This document shows, piece by piece, positions 15,329 through 23,106 of a stretch of DNA of 64,000 nucleotides. Made by a program: the position numbers and the translations under genes. Every line of letters starts with the position of its first letter. Position 1 is the first letter of the stretch. The notes beneath the pieces are model-generated. The model was not told the origin of the DNA and searched no databases. It worked only from the letters and a program-made list of their open reading frames with translations. The DNA comes from CAYZMS01 sp964479625 (GTDB lineage Bacteria; Bacteroidota; Bacteroidia; Chitinophagales; Saprospiraceae): assembly GCA_964479625.1 (NCBI GenBank), contig CAYZMS010000014.1:1-64000 (forward strand), written 5' to 3'.

Positions 15329-16204
15329 CTACAAAACTAATTTGCGATGGTTATCTCGATACTCTTTGGGGGTAATTCCGGTATGTGAACGGAATTGTTT
15401 GTTGAAATAGGAAAGGTTATTGAACCCGCTTTCATGCGCGATAGTGGAAACGGTGAGATCCGAATGCTCGAGAAGATTGCAGGCATTGGCTATGCGTACT
15501 TCATTGACAAACTGGGTAAAGGTGCGCTGGGTAATGCGTTTAAAATACCGAGCAAAAGCAGGGACGGTCATATTGATCAGTTGTGCTACTTCGGGTAAAT
15601 GAATGTCTTCCTGAAAGCGGGTATGAATAAACCGGTAAATAGTCTGCATGCGATCAAAATCACGCGTATTGACCTCTAGGCCGAAGCCGCTAACCTGAAG
15701 GAGTTCGTATTCTTTCGAATCAGCCAGCATCTGGAATAATTCGAATAAGGAAATTAGCCGCTGAAACCCCTCTTCCTGAAGCATTCGGTTGAGCAGTCGC
15801 CCTGCCTTTCTGCGTGTATAGCCACGGAAAGAAATGCCCGCTTTTGCCCGTTCAAAAAGGGATCGAATGGGCTTTACTTCGGGAAGTGTCCAAAATTCGG
15901 GGCCCAGGAAATCTTCCCGGATCTGCACGACCAGTTCCTGGTGGTCTTCTTCCAATTCCTCGGTAAAGCCATAGTGGGGAAGGTTTGGTCCCAGAAAAAT
16001 CAGATCGCCATTTTTGTAGGTGGAAATATGGTTGGCAATATGCCTTCGCCCCCTTCCATTGGAGATATAAACGATCTCATATTCCGGATGGAAATGCCAT
16101 TGTGGACTTCCGTCATGTACCTCCTTCGAAAAGTCGCGAATGGTAAAGGAATTACCAAAAGCAGGATCAATCTTTTCGAGTTGCGGTTTTTTATGAGTAC
16201 TCAT
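15329..16204 (-). CDS. AraC-family transcriptional regulator with N-terminal cupin domain
   Basis: 291 residues. The N-terminal half is a cupin-type sensing domain (HFHPEYEIVYISNGRGRRHI, about residues 37-60). The C-terminal about 100 residues carry the double helix-turn-helix of AraC/XylS proteins, ending with the conserved SGFNNLSYFNKQFRSHTGITPKEYR segment. It therefore probably activates or represses in response to a small molecule, often a sugar. It is transcribed in the same direction as the porin gene upstream (31 bp between the porin stop and this ATG), so they could share a transcript. The ligand and regulon are not evident. Confidence 0.9.
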   Translation of the reverse strand: MSTHKKPQLEKIDPAFGNSFTIRDFSKEVHDGSPQWHFHPEYEIVYISNGRGRRHIANHISTYKNGDLIFLGPNLPHYGFTEELEEDHQELVVQIREDFLGPEFWTLPEVKPIRSLFERAKAGISFRGYTRRKAGRLLNRMLQEEGFQRLISLFELFQMLADSKEYELLQVSGFGLEVNTRDFDRMQTIYRFIHTRFQEDIHLPEVAQLINMTVPAFARYFKRITQRTFTQFVNEVRIANACNLLEHSDLTVSTIAHESGFNNLSYFNKQFRSHTGITPKEYRDNHRKLVL

Positions 16205-16234
16205 ATATAATAAACAAATGAACCCGGATCTGGC

Positions 16235-18271
16235 TTAATTCGAAAACCGCCATCGAAACCCGAATCGGATATTGCTGCCCGGTGGAAATGGGTAACCGGC
16301 CGTCTGATAATACAATTCAGTAGGGAGGAAAAGCTCCGTAAATCGTTCCCATTTAAAAAAGAAGCGGAACTTGGTTACTCTAATGGCAGCCATAAGGTCC
16401 AGGCTGGGGTAAAGGTCCACTTCCTGCTGGTCTTGCAAAATAAACTGTCCGACCAACGGGTGGTAATAATCCGCATCATAGGAGCTTTGGTATCGAAAAT
16501 CAGCGCCCACACGAGTATTGAGGACCTTGAATAAAGGGAAAATCACATACAAACTATGTTTCCCGAAAACGGTAGGCACCCTTACGAAATCTTCAGAGGC
16601 AGTTTGCAAGGCCAGCCAGTTGTCAAGATGTAAAGCACCAAAGGTAAAATCCTGTCGCACCAACAACTGGCCAATGCTGATTGGGGTGCCTGTTTGTATG
16701 GGAAAGCGGCTTTGATTGAAATAAATATAATTATTGATCAGATGGTAAACTGCTGTTACCTCTGTTCTAAACTTGGGAATACGAAGCCCGGCAGATAGGG
16801 TGGTTTCCAGGGTTTTCTGAAAATCATTATTCCAAACTTCAACCTGGCTTACGATAAGCCGATCCTGAAACAGATCAGGACTGTACAACTGGTTAACTGC
16901 ACGGGCGTGAAATTCGACTGCTGGCCCCCACTTCATGCGCAGATCGCCTTGAATACGATAATCTCCGGCCTGATCAAGGAGACCCAAATGCGCGTATGTT
17001 TCCAGGCGGATACCCGCTGCAGGAACCACATCCCAACTACCCGTAAGAAATAAGTTATTAATAACGGAATCCTGAGATTCAAAATCCAGCCAGTGGATCT
17101 GGTGTTTCAAGCCCACCCGTATCAGCCCCCTGCTTCCCCTGGCCTGGTCCTCCCGGAGGGCTTCAGGCCGGTAAGTAAGAAAATCGAATTGGTTTTCCAG
17201 GCGGCGTTGTTCCACAAATAAGCGTAAGCCCCGTTGATCGGTTAGTAAGTCACCATATAAAATGCTATCTAATCTTCCGGCCAAAGCTGATACAGATCCG
17301 AAATCGTCAAAATACTTATGCCGTTCATTGCCATAGGCGATACTGTGGCGTAGCTGATAGCGTTGTCTGGAGGACTGGTAACCCAGGCTATCCCTTCCCA
17401 GCGAATCCGGTCGTCGCAGGTTGAAATAATGGGTATACCGATAATCAGCGCCGTTAGTTCGCCTTTCCGCGGTTTCGGAAAATACTTCTGCAGAGCTGGG
17501 TGTCTCGAAGTCCTCTCCCAAAACAGGTTCTTCTACTACGCCGCCGTTCTCATTGAATTCGAGCCGGTTGGAGCTCAGGGCCAAAAAAGCCTGGTATCGG
17601 CCGCTCCGGTTACGAAAGCGGAGGCCAATGCCAATATAACGCGTTCGGGATAGTTGATGGGGGAATAGGTTTTGATCACCGGTTTGGCTAATGCGTTGAT
17701 AATCGAAACTCAGGTTAACCCCCTGGGAAAAATTTCTGCTGAACTGGGCTTCCAGGATGTCATTAACCTGTTGGCCTCCAAGTATATACCCTACCTGGGT
17801 AAATGGCTTATCCAGGCGGTAGAAGGGCATTTCCTCGCTTCGAAGGGTATAAAGACCATACTGTTTTTGACCGATGTTGAAGCCCATTCGTTCCGCCGAC
17901 TCAAAAACGATGGGATGGTGTGCCGTACCTGGGACCCCCAGATGCTGGTAATCCCAGTCTCGTCGTCGTACCGGATCGTATTGGTAGAAAAAGTTGTTGA
18001 GCAAAGTGTCATCAAATACCTTTTCCTGGTAAGGTGCATTAGCCTGAAATAGGAAGATTGGAAAGGTATCCTTTTCTGGTGGGCGCATGATCACCGTGTC
18101 TCGTTCTAACTCCTGCTCCAGAGGATCCTCTGGAATACCGGTTAGCGGATCGTTAATGATCTGGGCCTGCAGCGATTGCCATCCCCCAAGTAGCGTCATT
18201 AGAAAAGTAAAATACCGTAGCTTTATCAAAGCAATTGGTTTAATTTTTAGTATTGAACGTTCCTTTTCCAA
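16235..18271 (-). CDS. Putative porin (outer-membrane beta-barrel, Porin_10-like)
   Basis: 678 residues. An N-terminal signal peptide ends near SLQAQ (about residue 36). The rest is rich in alternating aromatic/polar strands typical of an outer-membrane barrel, and it ends in a phenylalanine-containing strand (FGFRWRFSN). The region around FNIGQKQYGLYTL and FTQVGYILGGQQ fits the putative porins common in Bacteroidota. The substrate is unknown. It lies directly upstream of the AraC-type regulator on the same strand. Confidence 0.82.
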   Translation of the reverse strand: MEKERSILKIKPIALIKLRYFTFLMTLLGGWQSLQAQIINDPLTGIPEDPLEQELERDTVIMRPPEKDTFPIFLFQANAPYQEKVFDDTLLNNFFYQYDPVRRRDWDYQHLGVPGTAHHPIVFESAERMGFNIGQKQYGLYTLRSEEMPFYRLDKPFTQVGYILGGQQVNDILEAQFSRNFSQGVNLSFDYQRISQTGDQNLFPHQLSRTRYIGIGLRFRNRSGRYQAFLALSSNRLEFNENGGVVEEPVLGEDFETPSSAEVFSETAERRTNGADYRYTHYFNLRRPDSLGRDSLGYQSSRQRYQLRHSIAYGNERHKYFDDFGSVSALAGRLDSILYGDLLTDQRGLRLFVEQRRLENQFDFLTYRPEALREDQARGSRGLIRVGLKHQIHWLDFESQDSVINNLFLTGSWDVVPAAGIRLETYAHLGLLDQAGDYRIQGDLRMKWGPAVEFHARAVNQLYSPDLFQDRLIVSQVEVWNNDFQKTLETTLSAGLRIPKFRTEVTAVYHLINNYIYFNQSRFPIQTGTPISIGQLLVRQDFTFGALHLDNWLALQTASEDFVRVPTVFGKHSLYVIFPLFKVLNTRVGADFRYQSSYDADYYHPLVGQFILQDQQEVDLYPSLDLMAAIRVTKFRFFFKWERFTELFLPTELYYQTAGYPFPPGSNIRFGFRWRFSN

Positions 18272-18365
18272 TTCAACATTCAGTACTAAAAATTAAAAAT
18301 TAAGATCATAAGGGTACCGGCCTTGTTCGATCTTCTAACAAAAGGGTTGGGTACATCAAAATTCA

Positions 18366-19169
18366 CTATAACCCAATAACCTTCGGGTTCATTCCCATGT
18401 TGGAAAATCCACCATCGTGGTAGAGGTTCTGCATGGTAACCATACGGGTCAGATCAGAGAACAGCGTGATACAGTAGTCTGCACAGGCATCGGCATCGGC
18501 ATTCCCCAGTGGCGACATCTTATCGGCATAATCGAAAAACTCGGAGAAGCCCTTTACACCCTGCCCTGCAGTGGTTTTAGTCGGTGACTGGGAAATGGTA
18601 TTCACCCGTACTTTTTTGCGCTCGGCCCAGTGAAAGCCAAAGCTTCGGGCAAAAGACTCCAGCAATGCTTTGGATTCGGCCATTTCACTATAGTCGGGGA
18701 AGGTACGTTGGGCAGCTATATAAGAAAGACCTACAATGGAACCCCATTCGTTCATGGCGTCTAGTTTCCAAAGTGATTGCATCATCTTGTGAAAACTGAT
18801 GGCGGAAACATCGAAGGTTTTTTGCATCCAGTCGTGTTTCAGATCGGTATATTCCCTTTTTTTGCGGACATTTACCGACATCCCGATCGAATGCAGGACG
18901 AAATCCAGCTTTCCACCAAGGGTTTCCATGGATTTGTTAAACAGTTGATCCAGTTCCTCCATATTTGTGGCATCGGCAGGAATGATCTCCGCGTTCAATT
19001 GTTCACCCAGTTCATTCAATTCTCCAAAGCGCAGGGCAACGGGTGCATTGGTCAGTGTTATGCTTGCACCTTCTTCCACACAACGCTGGGCGATTTTCCA
19101 GGCGATGGATTGAGTGTCTAATGCTCCTGAAATGACGCCGCGTTTTCCGGCTAGCAAATTATTGGCCAT
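18366..19169 (-). CDS. fabI: Enoyl-[acyl-carrier-protein] reductase (NADH), FabI
   Basis: 267 residues, a normal FabI length. It reduces trans-2-enoyl-ACP in the last step of each fatty-acid elongation cycle. The N-terminal GKRGVISGALDTQSIAW nucleotide-binding stretch and HSIGMSV are present. The active-site tyrosine-lysine region appears as YSEMAESK (about residues 158-165), the form usual in Bacteroidota, followed by SQSPTKTTAGQGVKGF. A TACCTTTG promoter element precedes it. It is divergent from the short-chain reductase gene. Confidence 0.95.
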   Translation of the reverse strand: MANNLLAGKRGVISGALDTQSIAWKIAQRCVEEGASITLTNAPVALRFGELNELGEQLNAEIIPADATNMEELDQLFNKSMETLGGKLDFVLHSIGMSVNVRKKREYTDLKHDWMQKTFDVSAISFHKMMQSLWKLDAMNEWGSIVGLSYIAAQRTFPDYSEMAESKALLESFARSFGFHWAERKKVRVNTISQSPTKTTAGQGVKGFSEFFDYADKMSPLGNADADACADYCITLFSDLTRMVTMQNLYHDGGFSNMGMNPKVIGL

Positions 19170-19200
19170 AGGTTTTGATTCAACGTTTTTATTGTGTGGT

Positions 19201-19208
19201 CAAAGGTA
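19201..19208 (-). promoter_or_regulatory. Promoter -7 element of fabI
   Basis: TACCTTTG on the minus strand matches TAnnTTTG and lies 32 bp upstream of the fabI ATG. No clear -33 TTG is present at the expected distance. Confidence 0.45.
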
Positions 19209-19280
19209 ACAATTTAAGTAAAAACCGCAGCAGCCATGGAGGCGATACCCTTTGGCTACTTTTTTTCTATGGCTCTGATT

Positions 19281-19298
19281 AATTACCAAATGGTAATT
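19281..19298. promoter_or_regulatory. Palindromic operator candidate between fabI and the reductase gene
   Basis: AATTACC (19281-19287), AAAT, GGTAATT (19292-19298): a perfect 7-bp dyad in the divergent intergenic region, 40 bp before the reductase ATG at 19338. Size and symmetry fit a dimeric repressor. The bound protein is unknown; the Crp-type gene downstream of the reductase is one candidate. Confidence 0.45.
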
Positions 19299-19337
19299 GA
19301 TCCGTCTCTCTTCCCTTGCATATTTGTATTTCATTAA

Positions 19338-20380
19338 ATGGAAAACAAATTTCTGTTTCAAGTAAAGTATTATTGACCGGGGTGACCGGCTTCCTGGGAT
19401 CCCACACGACTATCCAACTATTAAACAAGGGATATAAGGTGGTAGGTTCCCTTCGAGACCTGAACCGAACCGATGCTATCCGGCAAGTGATCGGAAAACA
19501 TACTGATCAACTAGAGAATCTCTCATTGGTTGAGGCAGATCTAAATAAGCCGGAAACCTGGGAACCTTTAATGGAAGGCATTGAGTTTGTGCAACACATT
19601 GCCTCTCCCTTTCCCCGGACTCTGCCTAAAAGGGAAGAAGAGTTGATTCGGCCTGCAAAAGAAGGTACACTGGCCATTTTGGAAGCCGCTGCAAAAGCAG
19701 GCGTTAAACGACTTGTTCTAACTTCTTCCTCCGGTGTTATTCTGTATGGCAAGACAAAAGGGAAACGAAATGGTGTATTTACTGAAGAGACCTGGACAGA
19801 TCCAACCAACATTCAGGATACTACACCCTATTTTCGCAGTAAAACTATTGCCGAAAAGGCCGCTTGGGCATTCCTTGAACGAGACGCCTCTCAGCTGGAA
19901 TTGACAACCCTATATCCTGGAGCCATCCTTGGGCCCGTTCTGGAACAAGATTATGGGACCTCAGCCAATATTATCATAAAAATGTTGAATGGAAGCATGC
20001 CGGCAATACCCCGAATTGGATTCGATTTTGTGGACGTCCGGGAAGTAGCTGATCTGCAAATCCGTGCTATGGAGCTGCCAGAAGCGGCTAACCAACGGTT
20101 TATTGGCAGTGCAGGTTTCCTGACTTTTATGGAAGTAGTTGATATCTTGAGAGAGGCTTATCCGGACAAACGGTTACCTTCAAGAGTACTTCCTGACTTC
20201 ATGACGCGTTTGATCTCCATGGTCGAACCCACCTTAAGGCCCATATTTATTGACCTAGGTGGTCGGCGGGAAGTGGATGCTTTTAAAGCCCGGCAGCAAC
20301 TGAACTGGGAACCTTCAACACTACGCGAGGCAGTACTCGCTTGCGCAGAAAGCGTTGTTAATCTGGGGTTGGTAAAATAA
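19338..20380 (+). CDS. NAD(P)-dependent epimerase/reductase (dihydroflavonol-4-reductase-like SDR), 5' frame broken
   Basis: An extended short-chain dehydrogenase: the Rossmann motif VLLTGVTGFLGSH is close to the N-terminus, and the active-site YFRSK fits YxxxK. Overall it resembles the aldehyde/dihydroflavonol reductase group. The natural start appears to be the ATG at 19338 (MENK...), but that frame stops after 12 codons. One extra A in the CAAATTT stretch at about 19347-19350 would join it exactly to ISVSSKVLLTG. As written, the frame is open only from a TTG at 19316. It is therefore either a real 1-base deletion near the start or a sequencing error. The Crp-type gene follows 7 bp downstream. 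The substrate is unknown. Confidence 0.8.
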
Positions 20381-20387
20381 ATTAGGT

Positions 20388-20888
20388 ATGAAAGGACTAA
20401 AACAAGCCCTCCAATTCGGAGGTATATTGACAAAACAGGACATCGAGAAGATCCTCCCGCATTACCAAATTCGGGTTCTTGCACCACAGGAGGATTGGAT
20501 CAGCTATCGGCAAATTGCTCGGGAAATCGCCTACGTGCAAAGCGGTATCATGCGCGTTTACGCTATCGGTCCACAAGGGGAGGAGGTGACTAAATATTTC
20601 TTTCGACCCAACCAATTTGCTGTCAGCCTTGAAAGCTATTATAATAGTACTTCTATCGAGGAAGTTTTCCAGGCGGTAATTGCCTCCGAATTACAAACCA
20701 TCAGCCGGAGCAGTTGGGAAACGCTTAGCGAAGAAATACCCAATCTATACATTTTCATGAAAAGCCTTACTGAGGCAACGCTTTTAAATAAGCTTAAAGA
20801 CAATGACTTTCTCAATTTCGGAACCGCCCGGGATAAGTACTACGCCTTTGTTAAAAGATACCCTGACCTAGTATTACAAACCCTATAG
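20388..20888 (+). CDS. Crp/Fnr-family regulator cut short before its DNA-binding helix by an in-frame TAG
   Basis: 166 residues as read. The cyclic-nucleotide-binding fold is complete (IAREIAYVQSGIMRVYAIGPQGEEVTKYFF), as is the linker helix (FGTARDKYYAFVKRYPDLVLQTL). After the TAG at 20886-20888 the same frame continues QYIASYLKITPHSLSRIRREL, the recognition helix region expected at the C-terminus of this family. A single nonsense change therefore removes the end of the helix-turn-helix. The frame then runs into the 60-bp tandem repeat. The product as written should not bind DNA normally. It follows the reductase gene in what looks like a two-gene unit. Confidence 0.85.
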   Translation: MKGLKQALQFGGILTKQDIEKILPHYQIRVLAPQEDWISYRQIAREIAYVQSGIMRVYAIGPQGEEVTKYFFRPNQFAVSLESYYNSTSIEEVFQAVIASELQTISRSSWETLSEEIPNLYIFMKSLTEATLLNKLKDNDFLNFGTARDKYYAFVKRYPDLVLQTL

Positions 20889-20954
20889 CAGTACATCGCT
20901 TCTTATTTGAAGATCACTCCCCACTCCTTAAGCCGTATCAGAAGAGAACTTTCT

Positions 20955-21302
20955 GAGAAAACACTGCCCACTGCTGTGGCTGTGAGAAAGGGTTTCACGC
21001 TGCGGTCGCTGCGAGAGAAAACACTGCCCACTGCTGTGGCTGTGAGAAAGGGTTTCACGCTGCGGTCGCTGCGAGAGAAAACACTGCCCACTGCTGTGGC
21101 TGTGAGAAAGGGTTTCACGCTGCGGTCGCTGCGAGAGAAAACACTGCCCNNNNNNNNNNNNNNNNNNNNNNNNNNNNNNNNNNNNNNNNNNNNNNNNNNN
21201 NNNNNNNNNNNNNNNNNNNNNNNNNNNNNNNNNNNNNNNNNNNNNNNNNTCACGCTGCGGTCGCTGCGAGAGAAAACACTGCCCACTGCTGTGGCTGTGA
21301 GA
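20955..21302. repeat. 60-bp tandem repeat array interrupted by the assembly gap
   Basis: Three perfect 60-bp units lie at 20955-21014, 21015-21074 and 21075-21134. A partial unit (21135-21149) ends at the gap; after the gap come the last 20 bp of a unit and then a unit that degenerates at about 21303. Each unit starts GAGAAAACACTGCCCACTGC. It seems to consist of two diverged 30-bp halves, with CTGCTGTGGCTGTGAGAAA and CTGCGGTCGCTGCGAGAGAAA in corresponding places. Sixty is a multiple of three, so frames stay open on both strands, but there is no start signal or protein-like composition. The array begins right after the broken end of the Crp-type gene. Confidence 0.92.
21150..21249. other. Assembly gap of exactly 100 N
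   Basis: A run of 100 N inside the tandem repeat. The repeat phase across the gap does not fit: 135 bp lie between the unit starts at 21135 and 21270, which is not a multiple of 60. The 100 N are therefore a placeholder and the true copy number is unknown. Confidence 0.97.
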
Positions 21303-21368
21303 AAAGCATTGCCCATTGCGGTTACCGCGTGAATTTCCTTTCTTAGCATTTGAATAAAAAACTAAAAA

Positions 21369-22205
21369 ATGAGGAAGCTTCCCCTTACTATAATTCTTCT
21401 GGTCTTAACGATCCCAACCGCCGTGGCTCAGGTAAATATAAAGGGCAGGATACTCGAGGCTGGGACACAGATCGCCATTCCTTATGTCAATATTGGTGTG
21501 GAAGGGCAAAAGTTTGGAACAGTAAGTGATGGAAAGGGATATTTTTCTCTGGATTTACCATCCACTGAATTCACCTTAACTTTTTCTGCTATAGGTTTTG
21601 ACTCAAAGAACCTACCCGCCATAGATCTACAAAATAATAGATTCATTGAATTGACAGCAAAGGCTTATGCTATGCCCTCGGTGGAAATTTCCGCACAACG
21701 AATGGGGGAGGAACGCATCTTTGGGGTGAAAAACAAAACACGTGGAAGGAGTGTAGGCTACGGGAGTCGTCAATTGGGAGCCGAAATCGGTGCTGTGATC
21801 CCAATTGAAGGGCCGACCTATATAAAGTCTGCACATTTCATGCTTAATCATGCACAGGGGGATAACCTATTGTTTCGGGTAAATTTATATGATTTCAAGG
21901 ATGGCCGGGTTGGGGAGAACCTGCTATTAGAGAATGTGCTTATTCAAACACAGCAGGAACGTGGTGAGCTAAAGGTGGATCTCACTAGCTTAAACCTGGT
22001 AATCGAACGCCCGGTTTTACTCAGTCTGGAATGGATCAAGGACGATAAAGGGGCTGGTAATGTGGGCATTACGTTTGATACTAAGAAAATAGCTAAGCTA
22101 AATGGAGTGTATACAAAGCATACGAGCCAGGCGCCCTGGGAGCTAATGCTTTATATACCAGCTAAAACGAAGTTGTGCTTTTATTTGATAGGTAGAGAAC
22201 TATAA
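21369..22205 (+). CDS. Secreted protein with CarboxypepD_reg-like domain
   Basis: 278 residues with a signal peptide ending near TAVAQ (about residue 21). Residues 23-105 form the carboxypeptidase-regulatory-like beta-sandwich (INIKGRI..., IPYVNIGVEGQKFGTVSDGKGYFSLDLP), common at the N-terminus of Bacteroidota envelope proteins. The remaining 170 residues are a beta-rich domain with no recognised family (YIKSAHFMLNH, LFRVNLYDF). No TonB-dependent-receptor barrel follows, so it is a stand-alone envelope protein. Its last 6 bp overlap the convergent gene at 22200. Confidence 0.78.
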   Translation: MRKLPLTIILLVLTIPTAVAQVNIKGRILEAGTQIAIPYVNIGVEGQKFGTVSDGKGYFSLDLPSTEFTLTFSAIGFDSKNLPAIDLQNNRFIELTAKAYAMPSVEISAQRMGEERIFGVKNKTRGRSVGYGSRQLGAEIGAVIPIEGPTYIKSAHFMLNHAQGDNLLFRVNLYDFKDGRVGENLLLENVLIQTQQERGELKVDLTSLNLVIERPVLLSLEWIKDDKGAGNVGITFDTKKIAKLNGVYTKHTSQAPWELMLYIPAKTKLCFYLIGREL

Positions 22206-22523
22206 TAGCAACGTATCGATATAGGGTAAGATGCCCCAAAAATTAATTTTCAGGCTATGATCTTTCAGGTGGATCACCTCTTTTCCTGCTATCCCCAGGG
22301 AAAGGTGGAATGGCAAGCTTTCCAGGGCTTTCCAGTTTTGTAGTATCCTTCGCCCACCGAACCCAAGACTTCGGAACGTTTTAATGGCATATCGAAAGGC
22401 CTCAGGTTGATCGAACTCCATTTGCAGTTTATCCTGTAATGCATCCCCTTTAATCTCTAGACGCCCTTTTGGGCAATCCAGTATTAAGTCGGCTTGAATA
22501 TTTAAATCCTGGAAGGTAATCAT
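22200..22523 (-). CDS. Conserved-looking protein of unknown function
   Basis: 107 residues from the ATG at 22523; a TTG at 22568 would extend it by 15. There is no signal peptide or membrane segment. Alternating strands and a helix (EAFRYAIKTFRSLGFGGRRILQNWKAL) suggest a small folded cytoplasmic domain. No family was recognised. The 3' end overlaps the convergent CarboxypepD_reg gene by 6 bp. Confidence 0.6.
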   Translation of the reverse strand: MITFQDLNIQADLILDCPKGRLEIKGDALQDKLQMEFDQPEAFRYAIKTFRSLGFGGRRILQNWKALESLPFHLSLGIAGKEVIHLKDHSLKINFWGILPYIDTLLL

Positions 22524-22698
22524 TGAGGAGCAGGTATTATTAAAAGACAACTTAAATTGCCTCTTCAATAAAGATGAAAGAAAGCTTTGGTAAGTTTTCG
22601 ACCTAAAATTCTTCCAACTGGAAAAATATTAGATCGAAAACAGCCATTTCATTGGAGCCTCGAGGCGATGGTAACGCCTTAAGACATCCCCCGGCAAT

Positions 22699-22905
22699 TT
22701 ACTGCCCGTTTTTCTGGTTATCGGCAGTGTGTATCTTCACCTTGCCATTGATTTTCCAACGGGCGTGTTCGGCATTTTCAGAGGTTCCGCTGGGTACGTG
22801 TACTTCCAGGTTTTCAAATTCGTAGTTGATTTCGGCTCCGCGGCCGGTCAGTTTGTCATACAGGCCAATGGCTAGGTCGGGCCAGTTTTTGGTTTCGTTG
22901 CTCAT
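22699..22905 (-). CDS. Small protein of unknown function (68 residues)
   Basis: 68 residues beginning MSNETKNWPDLAIGLYDKLTGRGAEINYEF. Composition and the amphipathic start look like a genuine small cytoplasmic protein, and I have the impression that similar short proteins are common in this group, though I cannot confirm it. It lies about 200 bp downstream of recN on the same strand, so the two could be co-transcribed. Function unknown. Confidence 0.6.
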   Translation of the reverse strand: MSNETKNWPDLAIGLYDKLTGRGAEINYEFENLEVHVPSGTSENAEHARWKINGKVKIHTADNQKNGQ

Positions 22906-23106
22906 AATGTTGGGTGATTTCTGGTTATATAGTTGAAAATCACCTTCATAACAGTGGAAGGGGCTATATGTTCCCGAAAGAAGGGTTCGATTGAGCTACC
23001 TTGAATAAAGTAGATAGGCATGTCAACCGCAAGGGTAAATAAAGGGAATAGGGTCTTTACTTTATATAAGGAGGAAAGAGGGTATTCGAAAAAGGAATCC
23101 AAGCCT

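Noticed and set aside
20955..21302. CRISPR array
   Set aside because: Units are perfect head-to-tail copies without unique spacers, and no cas genes are near.
20903..21349. Repetitive proteins on either strand of the 60-bp array
   Set aside because: Open only because the period is a multiple of three and N codons do not stop; no start signal, cut by an assembly gap.
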